Below the pieces are notes generated by a model. That model was not told where the DNA came from, did no database searches, and saw nothing but the letters and a program-made list of their open reading frames with translations. Below, one piece after another: positions 57,522-64,000 of a DNA stretch of 64,000 bases. The DNA comes from Allopusillimonas ginsengisoli (GTDB lineage: Bacteria; Pseudomonadota; Gammaproteobacteria; Burkholderiales; Burkholderiaceae_B). Positions within the stretch are counted from its first letter, which is position 1. Each line of letters opens with the position of its first letter. The position numbers were made by a program, and so were the translations under genes. The stretch is taken from NCBI RefSeq assembly GCF_004153455.1, contig NZ_SDQE01000008.1, positions 62,001-126,000 of the forward strand. The letters run 5' to 3'.

Positions 57522-58310
57522 GTGCGCCCACATGTAGGATTCCATCGATAGCACCCCATAGGTAACGCTATCGTCCAATACCTGCAGGGTGTCGGCATCA
57601 TCGCGCGCCCCCATGGCGACAAACAGCGGCAGAAAATGGTCCGGTGTCGGGTGAGCCCGCTCGGCACTCGGCGCGTGGGTACGATACGCAAGCAAATCCT
57701 CCACAAGGTTGCCCGCGACACGTGCGCGTATCCACTCGGCAAACTCGCGCACATACGGCTCAGCCCCATCAGCCTGCTGGCGGAACTCACGCAGATTATG
57801 CGTCATGCTTCCTGATGCAAGAATCAGCACGCCTTGATCCCTGAGCGGCGACAATGCCTTACCCAGCGCCACCCCTTCAGCGGGGGTCAACGTCGCGGGC
57901 ATCGATACCTGGAATACCGGGATATCAGCCTCGGGAAACAGGTGATACAACGGCACCCAGGCGCCGTGATCCAGCCCCCGATGCGCATCCTGCTCAACCG
58001 GAAAACCTGCCTGCGCCAGCCGTCGCGCTGCGTCCTGCGCCATCGATGGCTGCCCTTTTGCCGGGTACTGCAGGCGATACAAGCTGGCGGGAAAGCCGCT
58101 GAAATCGTGAATGGTCTCGGGGTGCTGGCTGGTCGTGACCTTGACGCCGCCAGGCGTAAACCAGTGCGCCGAGACCACGAGGACGGTTTTCACGTTGGCC
58201 AGGGATCGTCCCACCTTGCCAAGTTGCGCGCCAAGGGTGCCAGGTTCGAGGGCAAACATGGGCGCACCATGCGAAACAAACAGGACGGGCGCTTTTGGGG
58301 CAGTAAGCAT
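57513..58310 (-). CDS. LigB/DODA-family extradiol dioxygenase-like protein (YgiD-like)
   Basis: A 265-residue class III extradiol ring-cleavage dioxygenase homologue. Likely Fe(II) ligands are His13 in FVSHGAPMFALEPG, a His in VLVVSAHWFTPGG and a His in GLDHGAWVPLYHLFPEADIPV; the later ILASGSMTHNLRE is also typical. The YgiD/plant DODA branch often lacks a known aromatic substrate. The ATG at 58310 is used; a longer frame to 58403 exists but lacks a ribosome binding site. Convergent with the hypothetical gene at 56994. Confidence 0.87.
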   Translation of the reverse strand: MLTAPKAPVLFVSHGAPMFALEPGTLGAQLGKVGRSLANVKTVLVVSAHWFTPGGVKVTTSQHPETIHDFSGFPASLYRLQYPAKGQPSMAQDAARRLAQAGFPVEQDAHRGLDHGAWVPLYHLFPEADIPVFQVSMPATLTPAEGVALGKALSPLRDQGVLILASGSMTHNLREFRQQADGAEPYVREFAEWIRARVAGNLVEDLLAYRTHAPSAERAHPTPDHFLPLFVAMGARDDADTLQVLDDSVTYGVLSMESYMWAHSS

Positions 58311-58604
58311 GGGATTTACCTGGGATAAGGATGAAGATAGAGACACCAGCCGTGGTGCACACGCGCTGGGACGCACATGTTCTACCTTATTAGTATTTGG
58401 CAAATAGATAAACTACTGCGCACGAGACACATTGTCCCAAATAGAGAGGCTATCGACGGCTTGTCGTTAGCCAGCCAGTACCGCCCTGCGCTCCGCCCTT
58501 TTTGCGGCGTTCGATGCTACACTTTGGCCGTCCTGTACGGACGACGACGCGGGCTTTGTTCGTGCCGCCCGCGGCTTTCACATAAAAAAGATCGGGGGCC
58601 CTCC

Positions 58605-58826
58605 ATGCACTACGTCATTCAACTTCTCGCTGCCATACTTATCGGCACGGCGATCGGCGCCGTTCTCGGCCCACGCACCAAATCCCTTTTCATCGGCTCC
58701 CTGGCCGGGATCGCCCTGGGTGTCGTCACCCTTGTGACCGCATCATGGATACCCCTGGCAGTGGGCGCGGCCATCTTCCTGGCCGCACAAGGCATGCAGC
58801 GCGACCCGATCGCAAACCGGGGTTAA
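58605..58826 (+). CDS. Small membrane protein, 73 residues, function unknown
   Basis: A 73-residue protein with two or three hydrophobic segments (YVIQLLAAILIGTAIGAVL, LFIGSLAGIALGVVTLVTA, WIPLAVGAAIFLAA) and a short hydrophilic tail. The ATG at 58605 has GGGGGCCCTCC upstream as a weak binding site. No motif assigns a function. The frame is open back to 58377, but that part has no start with a good ribosome binding site. Confidence 0.65.
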   Translation: MHYVIQLLAAILIGTAIGAVLGPRTKSLFIGSLAGIALGVVTLVTASWIPLAVGAAIFLAAQGMQRDPIANRG

Positions 58827-59029
58827 GGTTAGCCCGCGGCACATCAGGCGTGCCGACCGCGCTTTTTTGCAGCGTGCGTGGCTGCCTGGAAGCCATCCTA
58901 CAACTCCGCCGCGCACCGAAGCCTGCCCGGAGCCGACTGCACAACCGGCATCGCTTGAAACTGCCCTGGTACACACCGCCAACATCCGCAAGATGCTGAA
59001 CGCCCCGACGAACGCTGGAGAAATTGCAG

Positions 59030-59259
59030 CACAGCCGCAGCCTCCAGCTTCTGCAAGGCAGCGCTGATATGAGTAGGCGAGTAACCCCGCGCGGCCAAAT
59101 TGGCACGCATCAGATCGACTGCGACGGCGCGATTGTTCTCGCGCCTGCTCCAGTTGCCAGGTGTTCGTAGACCAGGCCACCATCGGCCAGTGAGGTGGTG
59201 AGCAGACGCGCTACGCTGTTCTGGCTATTGCGCTCGGAGCACGGCATGGGTTGGGTCAT
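59030..59259 (-). pseudogene. Truncated, frameshifted HsdR (type I restriction subunit R) remnant
   Basis: A start [16 protein letters not shown] follows the YhcG-type gene by four bases on the same strand. Translation then breaks after VYEHL at about 59156-59158; adding one base (GGC for GC) restores [11 protein letters not shown], followed by [21 protein letters not shown] and QKLEAAA. This pattern is the N-terminus of type I restriction HsdR. The rest of the ~1000-residue HsdR is absent, the sequence decaying after about 59030. The stretch 58827-59029 holds nothing else I recognise. Confidence 0.75.
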
Positions 59260-59263
59260 CGGA

Positions 59264-60319
59264 TCACTTCTCCGCGCCATCATCCATAGAGCTGCCCAGC
59301 TCCCGCTCTATCTGCTCAATGCTGGGCAAGCTGGTCTGCAATTCGGCGGGCAGAGACTCGACCAGTTGATACTCGGCGACACCCAGCGGTTGGGTGTTGT
59401 TGCGCAGTGCGTATTCAGCTACGACCTTGTTCTTGCCTTTGCACAGCAGCAGACCTATGGTCGGACCGTCGTCTGGGTGCTTCACTTGTGTGTCCACCGC
59501 CGTCAGGTAGAAACCCAACTGCCCCAGGTGCTCGGGCTTGAACTTGCCGCCCTTCAACTCGATCACCACGTAGCAGCGCAGTTTGAGGTGGTAGAACAGC
59601 AGATCGATGAAAAACTCGTCACCCCCTACGTTCAGCAAAACCTGGCGGCCCACGAAGGCGAAGCCCGCGCCCAGCTCCAGCAAGAACTCGGTGACGTGCC
59701 TGACCAGCGCACCCTCAATCTCCCGTTCCTGCGCCTCATCGGTCAGGCCAAGGAAGTCGAAACGGTACGGATCTTTGATAGACTCGCGTGCCAGGTCGGA
59801 TTGCGGCGCAGGCAGTGTAGCTGGGAAGTTGGTGACCGCTTGGCCACTGCGCTCCAATAGCCGTGACTCGATCTGCATCACCAGCACGTTGCGCGACCAG
59901 TTGTGTTGGATGGCTTTGGCAACGTACCACTTGCGGGTTTCGGGGTCGGGCAGTTTGTCCAATAGCGCCAGATGATGGTACCAGGGCAATTGTGCAAGCA
60001 CCTCTTGCACAAACGATTCGTCCGGCCAGGTTTCGGCAAACGCCCGCATGTACTTGAGGTTGCGCGGCGAAAAGCCTTTTATGTCCGGAAAGGCAGTCCG
60101 TAAGTCATGCGCCAGCCGATCGATCACCTTGGCGCCCCAACCCTGCTCGGCCTGCCGTGCCAGAATGTCACGACCGATGTGCCAGTACAGGCCCACCAAC
60201 TCCCGATTGACCGCCAGCGCCGCACGCTGCTGCGCGGTGTCAATACGCCTCTTCAGGTCGGCCAGCCAATCAGCGTAGCCTTGTGGGGCTGGAATTAATG
60301 AGGTCGGCGTGTCGGTCAT
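59264..60319 (-). CDS. YhcG/DUF1016-type PDDEXK nuclease
   Basis: A 351-residue protein of the YhcG family, which has an N-terminal DUF1016 domain (ALAVNRELVGLYWHIG, NLKYMRAFAETWPD) and a C-terminal PDDEXK nuclease domain with FFIDLLFYHLKLRCYVVIELKGG as catalytic core. Such genes often lie in type I restriction loci between hsdS/hsdM and hsdR. Here it is apparently intact, with a broken hsdR just downstream and an unassigned gene fragment upstream, whose stop overlaps this ATG. It may persist as an orphan nuclease. Confidence 0.85.
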   Translation of the reverse strand: MTDTPTSLIPAPQGYADWLADLKRRIDTAQQRAALAVNRELVGLYWHIGRDILARQAEQGWGAKVIDRLAHDLRTAFPDIKGFSPRNLKYMRAFAETWPDESFVQEVLAQLPWYHHLALLDKLPDPETRKWYVAKAIQHNWSRNVLVMQIESRLLERSGQAVTNFPATLPAPQSDLARESIKDPYRFDFLGLTDEAQEREIEGALVRHVTEFLLELGAGFAFVGRQVLLNVGGDEFFIDLLFYHLKLRCYVVIELKGGKFKPEHLGQLGFYLTAVDTQVKHPDDGPTIGLLLCKGKNKVVAEYALRNNTQPLGVAEYQLVESLPAELQTSLPSIEQIERELGSSMDDGAEK

Positions 60320-60459
60320 GGCAATATCGCTCCATTGGGCACAAAACCTTTTTCTCGCATCCAGCCAAGCGCCTTCAGCCAGCGATCTTCAAGTATCCGC
60401 TGTTTGGCTTCGTGCCAGTTGTGCAGCACCTCGTGCACGATCATTTCATCGGAAACGGG
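60316..60459 (-). pseudogene. C-terminal fragment of an unidentified gene
   Basis: An open frame of 47 codons (from VSDEMIVHEVLHNWHEAK to FVPNGAILP) ends in a TGA that overlaps the start of the YhcG-type gene. A stop codon cuts it upstream and no good start precedes it. By analogy with type I loci it may be the last part of a cotranscribed gene, now deleted. I do not recognise the family. Confidence 0.5.
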
Positions 60460-60530
60460 TCAACCCGCCCACCAAGCGCTACTGAACGCCACCGAGATCC
60501 AGCAAAAATCGTCAGACGTTGATCACACGT

Positions 60531-61622
60531 TTAAACGTTGAACAAAAAGTTCAGCACATCCCCATCCTTGACGACGTACTCCTTGCCTTCGGCGCGCATT
60601 TTGCCGGATTCCTTCGCACCCTGCTCGCCCTTGCAGGCAATGAAATCGTCGTACGCAATGGTTTGCGCACGGATAAAGCCGCGCTCGAAATCGGTGTGGA
60701 TCACGCCAGCGGCTTTGGGCGCGGTATCGCCAATGCGAATTGTCCAGGCACGCACTTCTTTGACGCCCGCGGTGAAATAGGTGTGCAGGCCCAACAAGCC
60801 ATAGGCGGCCCGGATGACGCGGTTCAGGCCAGGCTCGTCCATGCCCATGTCTTCCAGAAAGACTGACTTGTCTTCGTCGTCGAGCTCGGCGATTTCGGCC
60901 TCGACAGCGGCGCATACCGCGACCACAGGCGCATGCTCGGCCTCGGCATAGTTGCGCACCGCATCCAGATGGGGATTGTTCTCAAAGCCGTCTTCGCGCA
61001 CATTCGCCACATACATGCAGCGCTTTGCGGTAATGAAGCAGAACTGCTTGATCAGCGCGAGGTCGTCTTCGTCTAGGTCGAGCGACCGTACGGGACGAGC
61101 TTCGTTCAGCACAGGGATGATTTTCTCAAGAATGGAAACCAGCTTGATGCCTTCCTTGTCGCCTGCGCGTGCCGTTTTCTGGTTGCGCTGCAGGGCTTTT
61201 TCCGCGGTGGCCAGATCAGCCAGGGCCAGTTCGGTGTTGATGACCTCGATGTCTGAGACGGGATCTACCTTGCCAGCAACGTGCACCACGTTTTCGTCTT
61301 CGAAACAGCGGACAACGTGCACAATGGCATCGGTTTCACGGATATTGGCCAGAAATTGATTGCCCAGGCCTTCGCCTTTGGATGCGCCCGCCACCAGGCC
61401 GGCGATATCCACGAACTCCACGACTGCGGGCAGGATGCGCTCGGGCTTAACGATACCCGCCAGCGCGCCCAGCCGCGCGTCTGGTACTTCGACCACGCCC
61501 ACATTGGGCTCTATGGTGCAAAAGGGGTAGTTCTCGGCGGCGATGCCGGCCTTGGTCAACGCATTAAAAAGGGTGGATTTCCCGACGTTGGGCAAGCCAA
61601 CGATGCCACATTGCAAAGCCAT
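60531..61622 (-). CDS. ychF: Redox-regulated ATPase YchF (OLA1 family)
   Basis: A 363-residue Obg-like P-loop protein that prefers ATP and binds the ribosome. The N-terminal [23 protein letters not shown], the switch [21 protein letters not shown], and the C-terminal TGS domain ([46 protein letters not shown]) are complete. It lies near pth, a frequent neighbour in proteobacteria. Confidence 0.97.
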   Translation of the reverse strand: MALQCGIVGLPNVGKSTLFNALTKAGIAAENYPFCTIEPNVGVVEVPDARLGALAGIVKPERILPAVVEFVDIAGLVAGASKGEGLGNQFLANIRETDAIVHVVRCFEDENVVHVAGKVDPVSDIEVINTELALADLATAEKALQRNQKTARAGDKEGIKLVSILEKIIPVLNEARPVRSLDLDEDDLALIKQFCFITAKRCMYVANVREDGFENNPHLDAVRNYAEAEHAPVVAVCAAVEAEIAELDDEDKSVFLEDMGMDEPGLNRVIRAAYGLLGLHTYFTAGVKEVRAWTIRIGDTAPKAAGVIHTDFERGFIRAQTIAYDDFIACKGEQGAKESGKMRAEGKEYVVKDGDVLNFLFNV

Positions 61623-61717
61623 GAGTGTCCTGAAAAATAAAGAGTATTCGAAAAGAAGCTATTGTAGTGCGTGGGGGCGGGCCGCGCAGAGCCACGCCTT
61701 GCCGAAGGTGTGCAAGC

Positions 61718-62536
61718 TCAGGTCACCATCTCCGGCATGTACCGGATAATGATCCATACCACCAGCAGCGGCCCGCCATTGAAAATGCAGTGCAACAGCA
61801 TGGAAGCGCCGATGCCTCTGCGTATGCGCACCCAGCCAAGTACCAGGCCTGTTGCAAACTGCGGCGCCACCAGTATGGGCAGCACCCACCAGGGCGTCTG
61901 GTGAAGCTTGAAGTTATACAGATGCACAGCGGCAAATAGCAGCGAGGCCAGATAGAACAGGGCGGGAAAGCAGCGACGGTAAAAGACGCGATAGCGCCAG
62001 GGCCAGCACCGTGTCGCCCAGGCTGGCGCGCGTGGTGACAGATACGGCCACCAGCACAGCAGGATCACGCCCGCCAGCATCAGCAACGCAGGCCACTTGG
62101 GGCCGGTCAGCATAATGGCGATCGACACCGGCACCAGCCACCACGCCACGCCGGGCCGTCTGAGCCCGTATCGAAACACGAGTTCTTCCACGACGGGTGC
62201 CCACAGCAGTGCCTGCAACCAGGGCACATTGTTCAAATCAAGGCGATGCGTTGCACCGCCGGCGCCGGCGGCAACCACGGCCAGCGGGCCCCAGATCACG
62301 AGATTGAAGAACCAGAGCCAGGCAGCCCACTGCAGCAATCGCCAGAGTGATAGCGGCGGAAACCAGTCTGCCCACCAGCCGCTGCCATGACGGGGCCCAT
62401 AAAGCCTGGGCCCAAATCGGGGATGTCGCAGAAAACGAAAAAAATCGCCGAGCTCGTCACGAAAACGCAGCCCCCCCGCCGTTTTGCCCGTACGTCTGGG
62501 CGGCGGGGAGCCCGCTCCGCCGCCCCGGCTAGCCAT
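61718..62536 (-). CDS. CPBP-family intramembrane metalloprotease
   Basis: A 272-residue integral membrane protein with six or so hydrophobic segments. The CPBP (Abi) protease motifs are present: EELVFRYGL (EExxxR), FAAVHLYNF (FxxxH) and HCIFNG (HxxxN). The family removes CAAX-like or other membrane peptides, but the substrate here is unknown. The ATG at 62536 is used; the frame runs on to 62752 inside pth, which is unlikely. It begins 67 bases after pth on the same strand. Confidence 0.82.
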   Translation of the reverse strand: MASRGGGAGSPPPRRTGKTAGGLRFRDELGDFFRFLRHPRFGPRLYGPRHGSGWWADWFPPLSLWRLLQWAAWLWFFNLVIWGPLAVVAAGAGGATHRLDLNNVPWLQALLWAPVVEELVFRYGLRRPGVAWWLVPVSIAIMLTGPKWPALLMLAGVILLCWWPYLSPRAPAWATRCWPWRYRVFYRRCFPALFYLASLLFAAVHLYNFKLHQTPWWVLPILVAPQFATGLVLGWVRIRRGIGASMLLHCIFNGGPLLVVWIIIRYMPEMVT

Positions 62537-62603
62537 GGCAGACGCTGCCCCAGCGGCAGACGTGTCCGCCGCCGCCGTTGACGATGTCGTGGATGGCGGA
62601 AGG

Positions 62604-63203
62604 TCAGCCACGGTTGGCCTCGTGCAATTGATTCGTGGCCTGGGCGAACTCGCCACGCAACAGCGCGGGCAGGATGGCACGGCAGCGATCAATGACGGCT
62701 TCAATGCCCTCTTGTTCATCGCGGCGCGGACGCTCCAGCACAAACCCCACAACCTGCTGATTCAATCCCAGGGTACGGGGGTGCCCGATGCCGATACGCA
62801 AGCGCCAGAAATCCGGACTGGAAAATGCAGAAGTAATGTCACGCAATCCATTATGGCCGGCATGCCCTCCACCCCGCTTCAACTTGACCGCGCCGGGCAG
62901 CAGGTCAAGCTCATCATGCAGCACCAGCACCTGCTCGGGCGCCAGCTTGTAGTAACGCATCAAAGCGCCTGCCGCGAGGCCGGAGCGGTTCATGAAGGTT
63001 GTTGGCTTGGCGATGATGACGGCTTCTCCCTCGAAGCGCGCTTTGGCGACCCATGCCGAAAACGCCTTTTCCAGCGAAAAGTTTGCATGCAGGTCATCAG
63101 CCAGATGATCGGCCAGCCAGAAACCGGCATTGTGCCGGGTGGTTTCGTATTCGGGGCCGGGGTTGCCCAGGCCAATGATGAGACGTATGGGTTGCGAAGT
63201 CAT
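62604..63203 (-). CDS. pth: Peptidyl-tRNA hydrolase
   Basis: Recycles peptidyl-tRNA released from ribosomes. The 199-residue protein has [21 protein letters not shown] with the catalytic His, [35 protein letters not shown] and the C-terminal VLERPRRDE. It sits in the usual rplY-pth-ychF neighbourhood, with rplY upstream and a terminator hairpin between them. Confidence 0.97.
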   Translation of the reverse strand: MTSQPIRLIIGLGNPGPEYETTRHNAGFWLADHLADDLHANFSLEKAFSAWVAKARFEGEAVIIAKPTTFMNRSGLAAGALMRYYKLAPEQVLVLHDELDLLPGAVKLKRGGGHAGHNGLRDITSAFSSPDFWRLRIGIGHPRTLGLNQQVVGFVLERPRRDEQEGIEAVIDRCRAILPALLRGEFAQATNQLHEANRG

Positions 63204-63224
63204 AGCCGGAGTCTACACAAGAAA

Positions 63225-63259
63225 AAACCCCTGCGGGCCACCAGGCCAGTCAGGGGTTT
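63225..63259 (-). terminator. Rho-independent terminator after rplY
   Basis: AAACCCCTG / CAGGGGTTT nine-base-pair stem (63225-63233 with 63251-63259), with a T run following on the minus strand. It lies about 48 bases after rplY and 22 bases before pth. Confidence 0.8.
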
Positions 63260-63306
63260 GCCGGACGAACACGGCGCTGCGAGGCGCCGCGTTGCGCAGG
63301 CACAGA

Positions 63307-63936
63307 TTACTCTGCGGGGTCGGCTGCAGGTGCGTCGCCGTTTTCCTCTGCGGCACCGTCGGTGGCAGCACCGCCACGAACAGGCAGCGCCGCAGCGAGA
63401 ACCAGGTTTTCTTCCGCACCGTGGACGGTGTGAGTAACCCCTTCAGGCAAGGTGATGTCGGACAGGAAGATGTTGCCGCCGCCGACCATGTTACCCAGAT
63501 CCACCTGGATGAACTGAGGCAGCTTGGAAGGCAGGCAGGTGACTTCCAGCTCTGTGACCACCTGGCTGATCAGTTGGCCATCCAGCTTGACGGCCGGAGA
63601 GTTTTCGCCGTTGATGAAGTGCAGGGGCACCTTGGTGGTGATGTTCTGCTTGGCATCGACACGCTGAAAATCGACGTGCAGCACCAGTTGCTTGTACGGG
63701 TGCCATTGCACGGCGCGCAGCAGAACCTGCTGGCCTTTGCCGTCCAGTTGCATGTCGAGAATGGAAGCGTGGAATTCTTCTTTGCGCAGGGCGTGGAAGA
63801 TTTCGTTGTGGTCGAGCTCGATGCTCAGGGGCTCGGCGGTGCCGCCATAAACGATGGCGGGAACGCGGCCAGCGTGGCGCAGGCGGCGGCTCGCACTCGT
63901 ACCCTTGACGCTACGCGCTGTGGCTTTAAATTGCAT
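63307..63936 (-). CDS. rplY: Large ribosomal subunit protein bL25 (CTC form)
   Basis: A 209-residue 5S rRNA-binding ribosomal protein of the long CTC type. The N-terminal bL25 domain ([37 protein letters not shown]) is followed by the CTC domain ([43 protein letters not shown]) and an Ala/Glu-rich tail. Typical context would be prs upstream, outside the window. Confidence 0.97.
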   Translation of the reverse strand: MQFKATARSVKGTSASRRLRHAGRVPAIVYGGTAEPLSIELDHNEIFHALRKEEFHASILDMQLDGKGQQVLLRAVQWHPYKQLVLHVDFQRVDAKQNITTKVPLHFINGENSPAVKLDGQLISQVVTELEVTCLPSKLPQFIQVDLGNMVGGGNIFLSDITLPEGVTHTVHGAEENLVLAAALPVRGGAATDGAAEENGDAPAADPAE

Positions 63937-63970
63937 GGAAAACTCCAGATGCTAAGGCATATGCCTTGTT

Positions 63971-63996
63971 AAAAAAACGTGATCCTGGAATCACGT
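63971..63996 (-). terminator. Terminator of the gene upstream of rplY (outside window)
   Basis: ACGTGAT / ATCACGT seven-base-pair stem with loop CCTGGA and a T run on the minus strand. It probably ends the transcript of a gene such as prs beyond the right edge. Confidence 0.55.
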
Positions 63997-64000
63997 ACGA

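Noticed and set aside
58377-58604. An extended 149-residue version of the small membrane protein.
   Set aside because: The extra part is not hydrophobic, is Arg/Cys-rich and has no good start signal; the ATG at 58605 precedes the membrane segments.

Overview
The window looks like chromosome from a betaproteobacterium of the order Burkholderiales, most likely an Alcaligenaceae relative. This is judged from recalled family resemblance (double-length UvrA, FdsGBACD-type formate dehydrogenase, ClcB, MinCDE, PabB next to UvrA) and moderately high GC; no database search was possible. Most of the window is dense housekeeping and metabolic sequence with short intergenic gaps. The exceptions are a 1.6 kb repeat region at 12.0-13.6 kb and a decayed restriction-modification remnant at 58.8-60.5 kb.

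Layout. 0-5.3 kb: partial ClcB chloride channel, an OmpR/EnvZ-type two-component system, and a convergent cydAB-like operon whose subunit I seems to lack the usual heme ligands. 5.3-12 kb: glnS, minCDE, a glycine-zipper lipoprotein, an isochorismatase-type hydrolase and ettA. 12.0-13.6 kb: a large inverted-repeat structure with two hairpins that share a loop but have covarying stems. 13.6-23.3 kb: an acidic hypothetical protein, a family 2 glycosyltransferase, a 42-residue basic protein, a double-length UvrA, then pabB and a pabC-like gene. 23.2-29.6 kb: acyl-CoA dehydrogenase, tcdA, chaC, pdxH, flavin reductase, FAD oxidoreductase, purU. 29.6-35.5 kb: gamma-glutamyltransferase, LysR regulator, a divergent ThDP enzyme and gcdH.

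35.8-46.9 kb is a formate/molybdenum block: moaA and mobA for cofactor synthesis, a ModE/FdsR-like regulator, and the divergent operon fdsG-fdsB-fdsA-fdhD(fdsC)-fdsD, followed by an oxalate/formate-type MFS carrier and its 41-residue companion. Two matching inverted repeats lie between the regulator and the operon. 46.9-49.6 kb: GST, a truncated GntR remnant, UspA with an upstream FNR-like box, a DUF442 protein and a GNAT acetyltransferase.

49.7-51.9 kb is a nitric-oxide response operon (truncated hemoglobin, nnrS, nsrR) preceded by a near-consensus NsrR operator, so it is probably autoregulated. 51.9-58.9 kb: serA, AraC regulator with a divergent MFS transporter, argC, a thioesterase, a hypothetical protein, a LigB-type dioxygenase and a small membrane protein. 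58.9-60.5 kb: an intact YhcG/DUF1016 nuclease with a frameshifted, truncated hsdR. 60.5-64 kb: ychF, a CPBP membrane protease, pth and rplY.

The strongest candidates for something undescribed are the covarying-hairpin repeat at 12.1-13.4 kb and the cydAB-like pair without canonical heme ligands.
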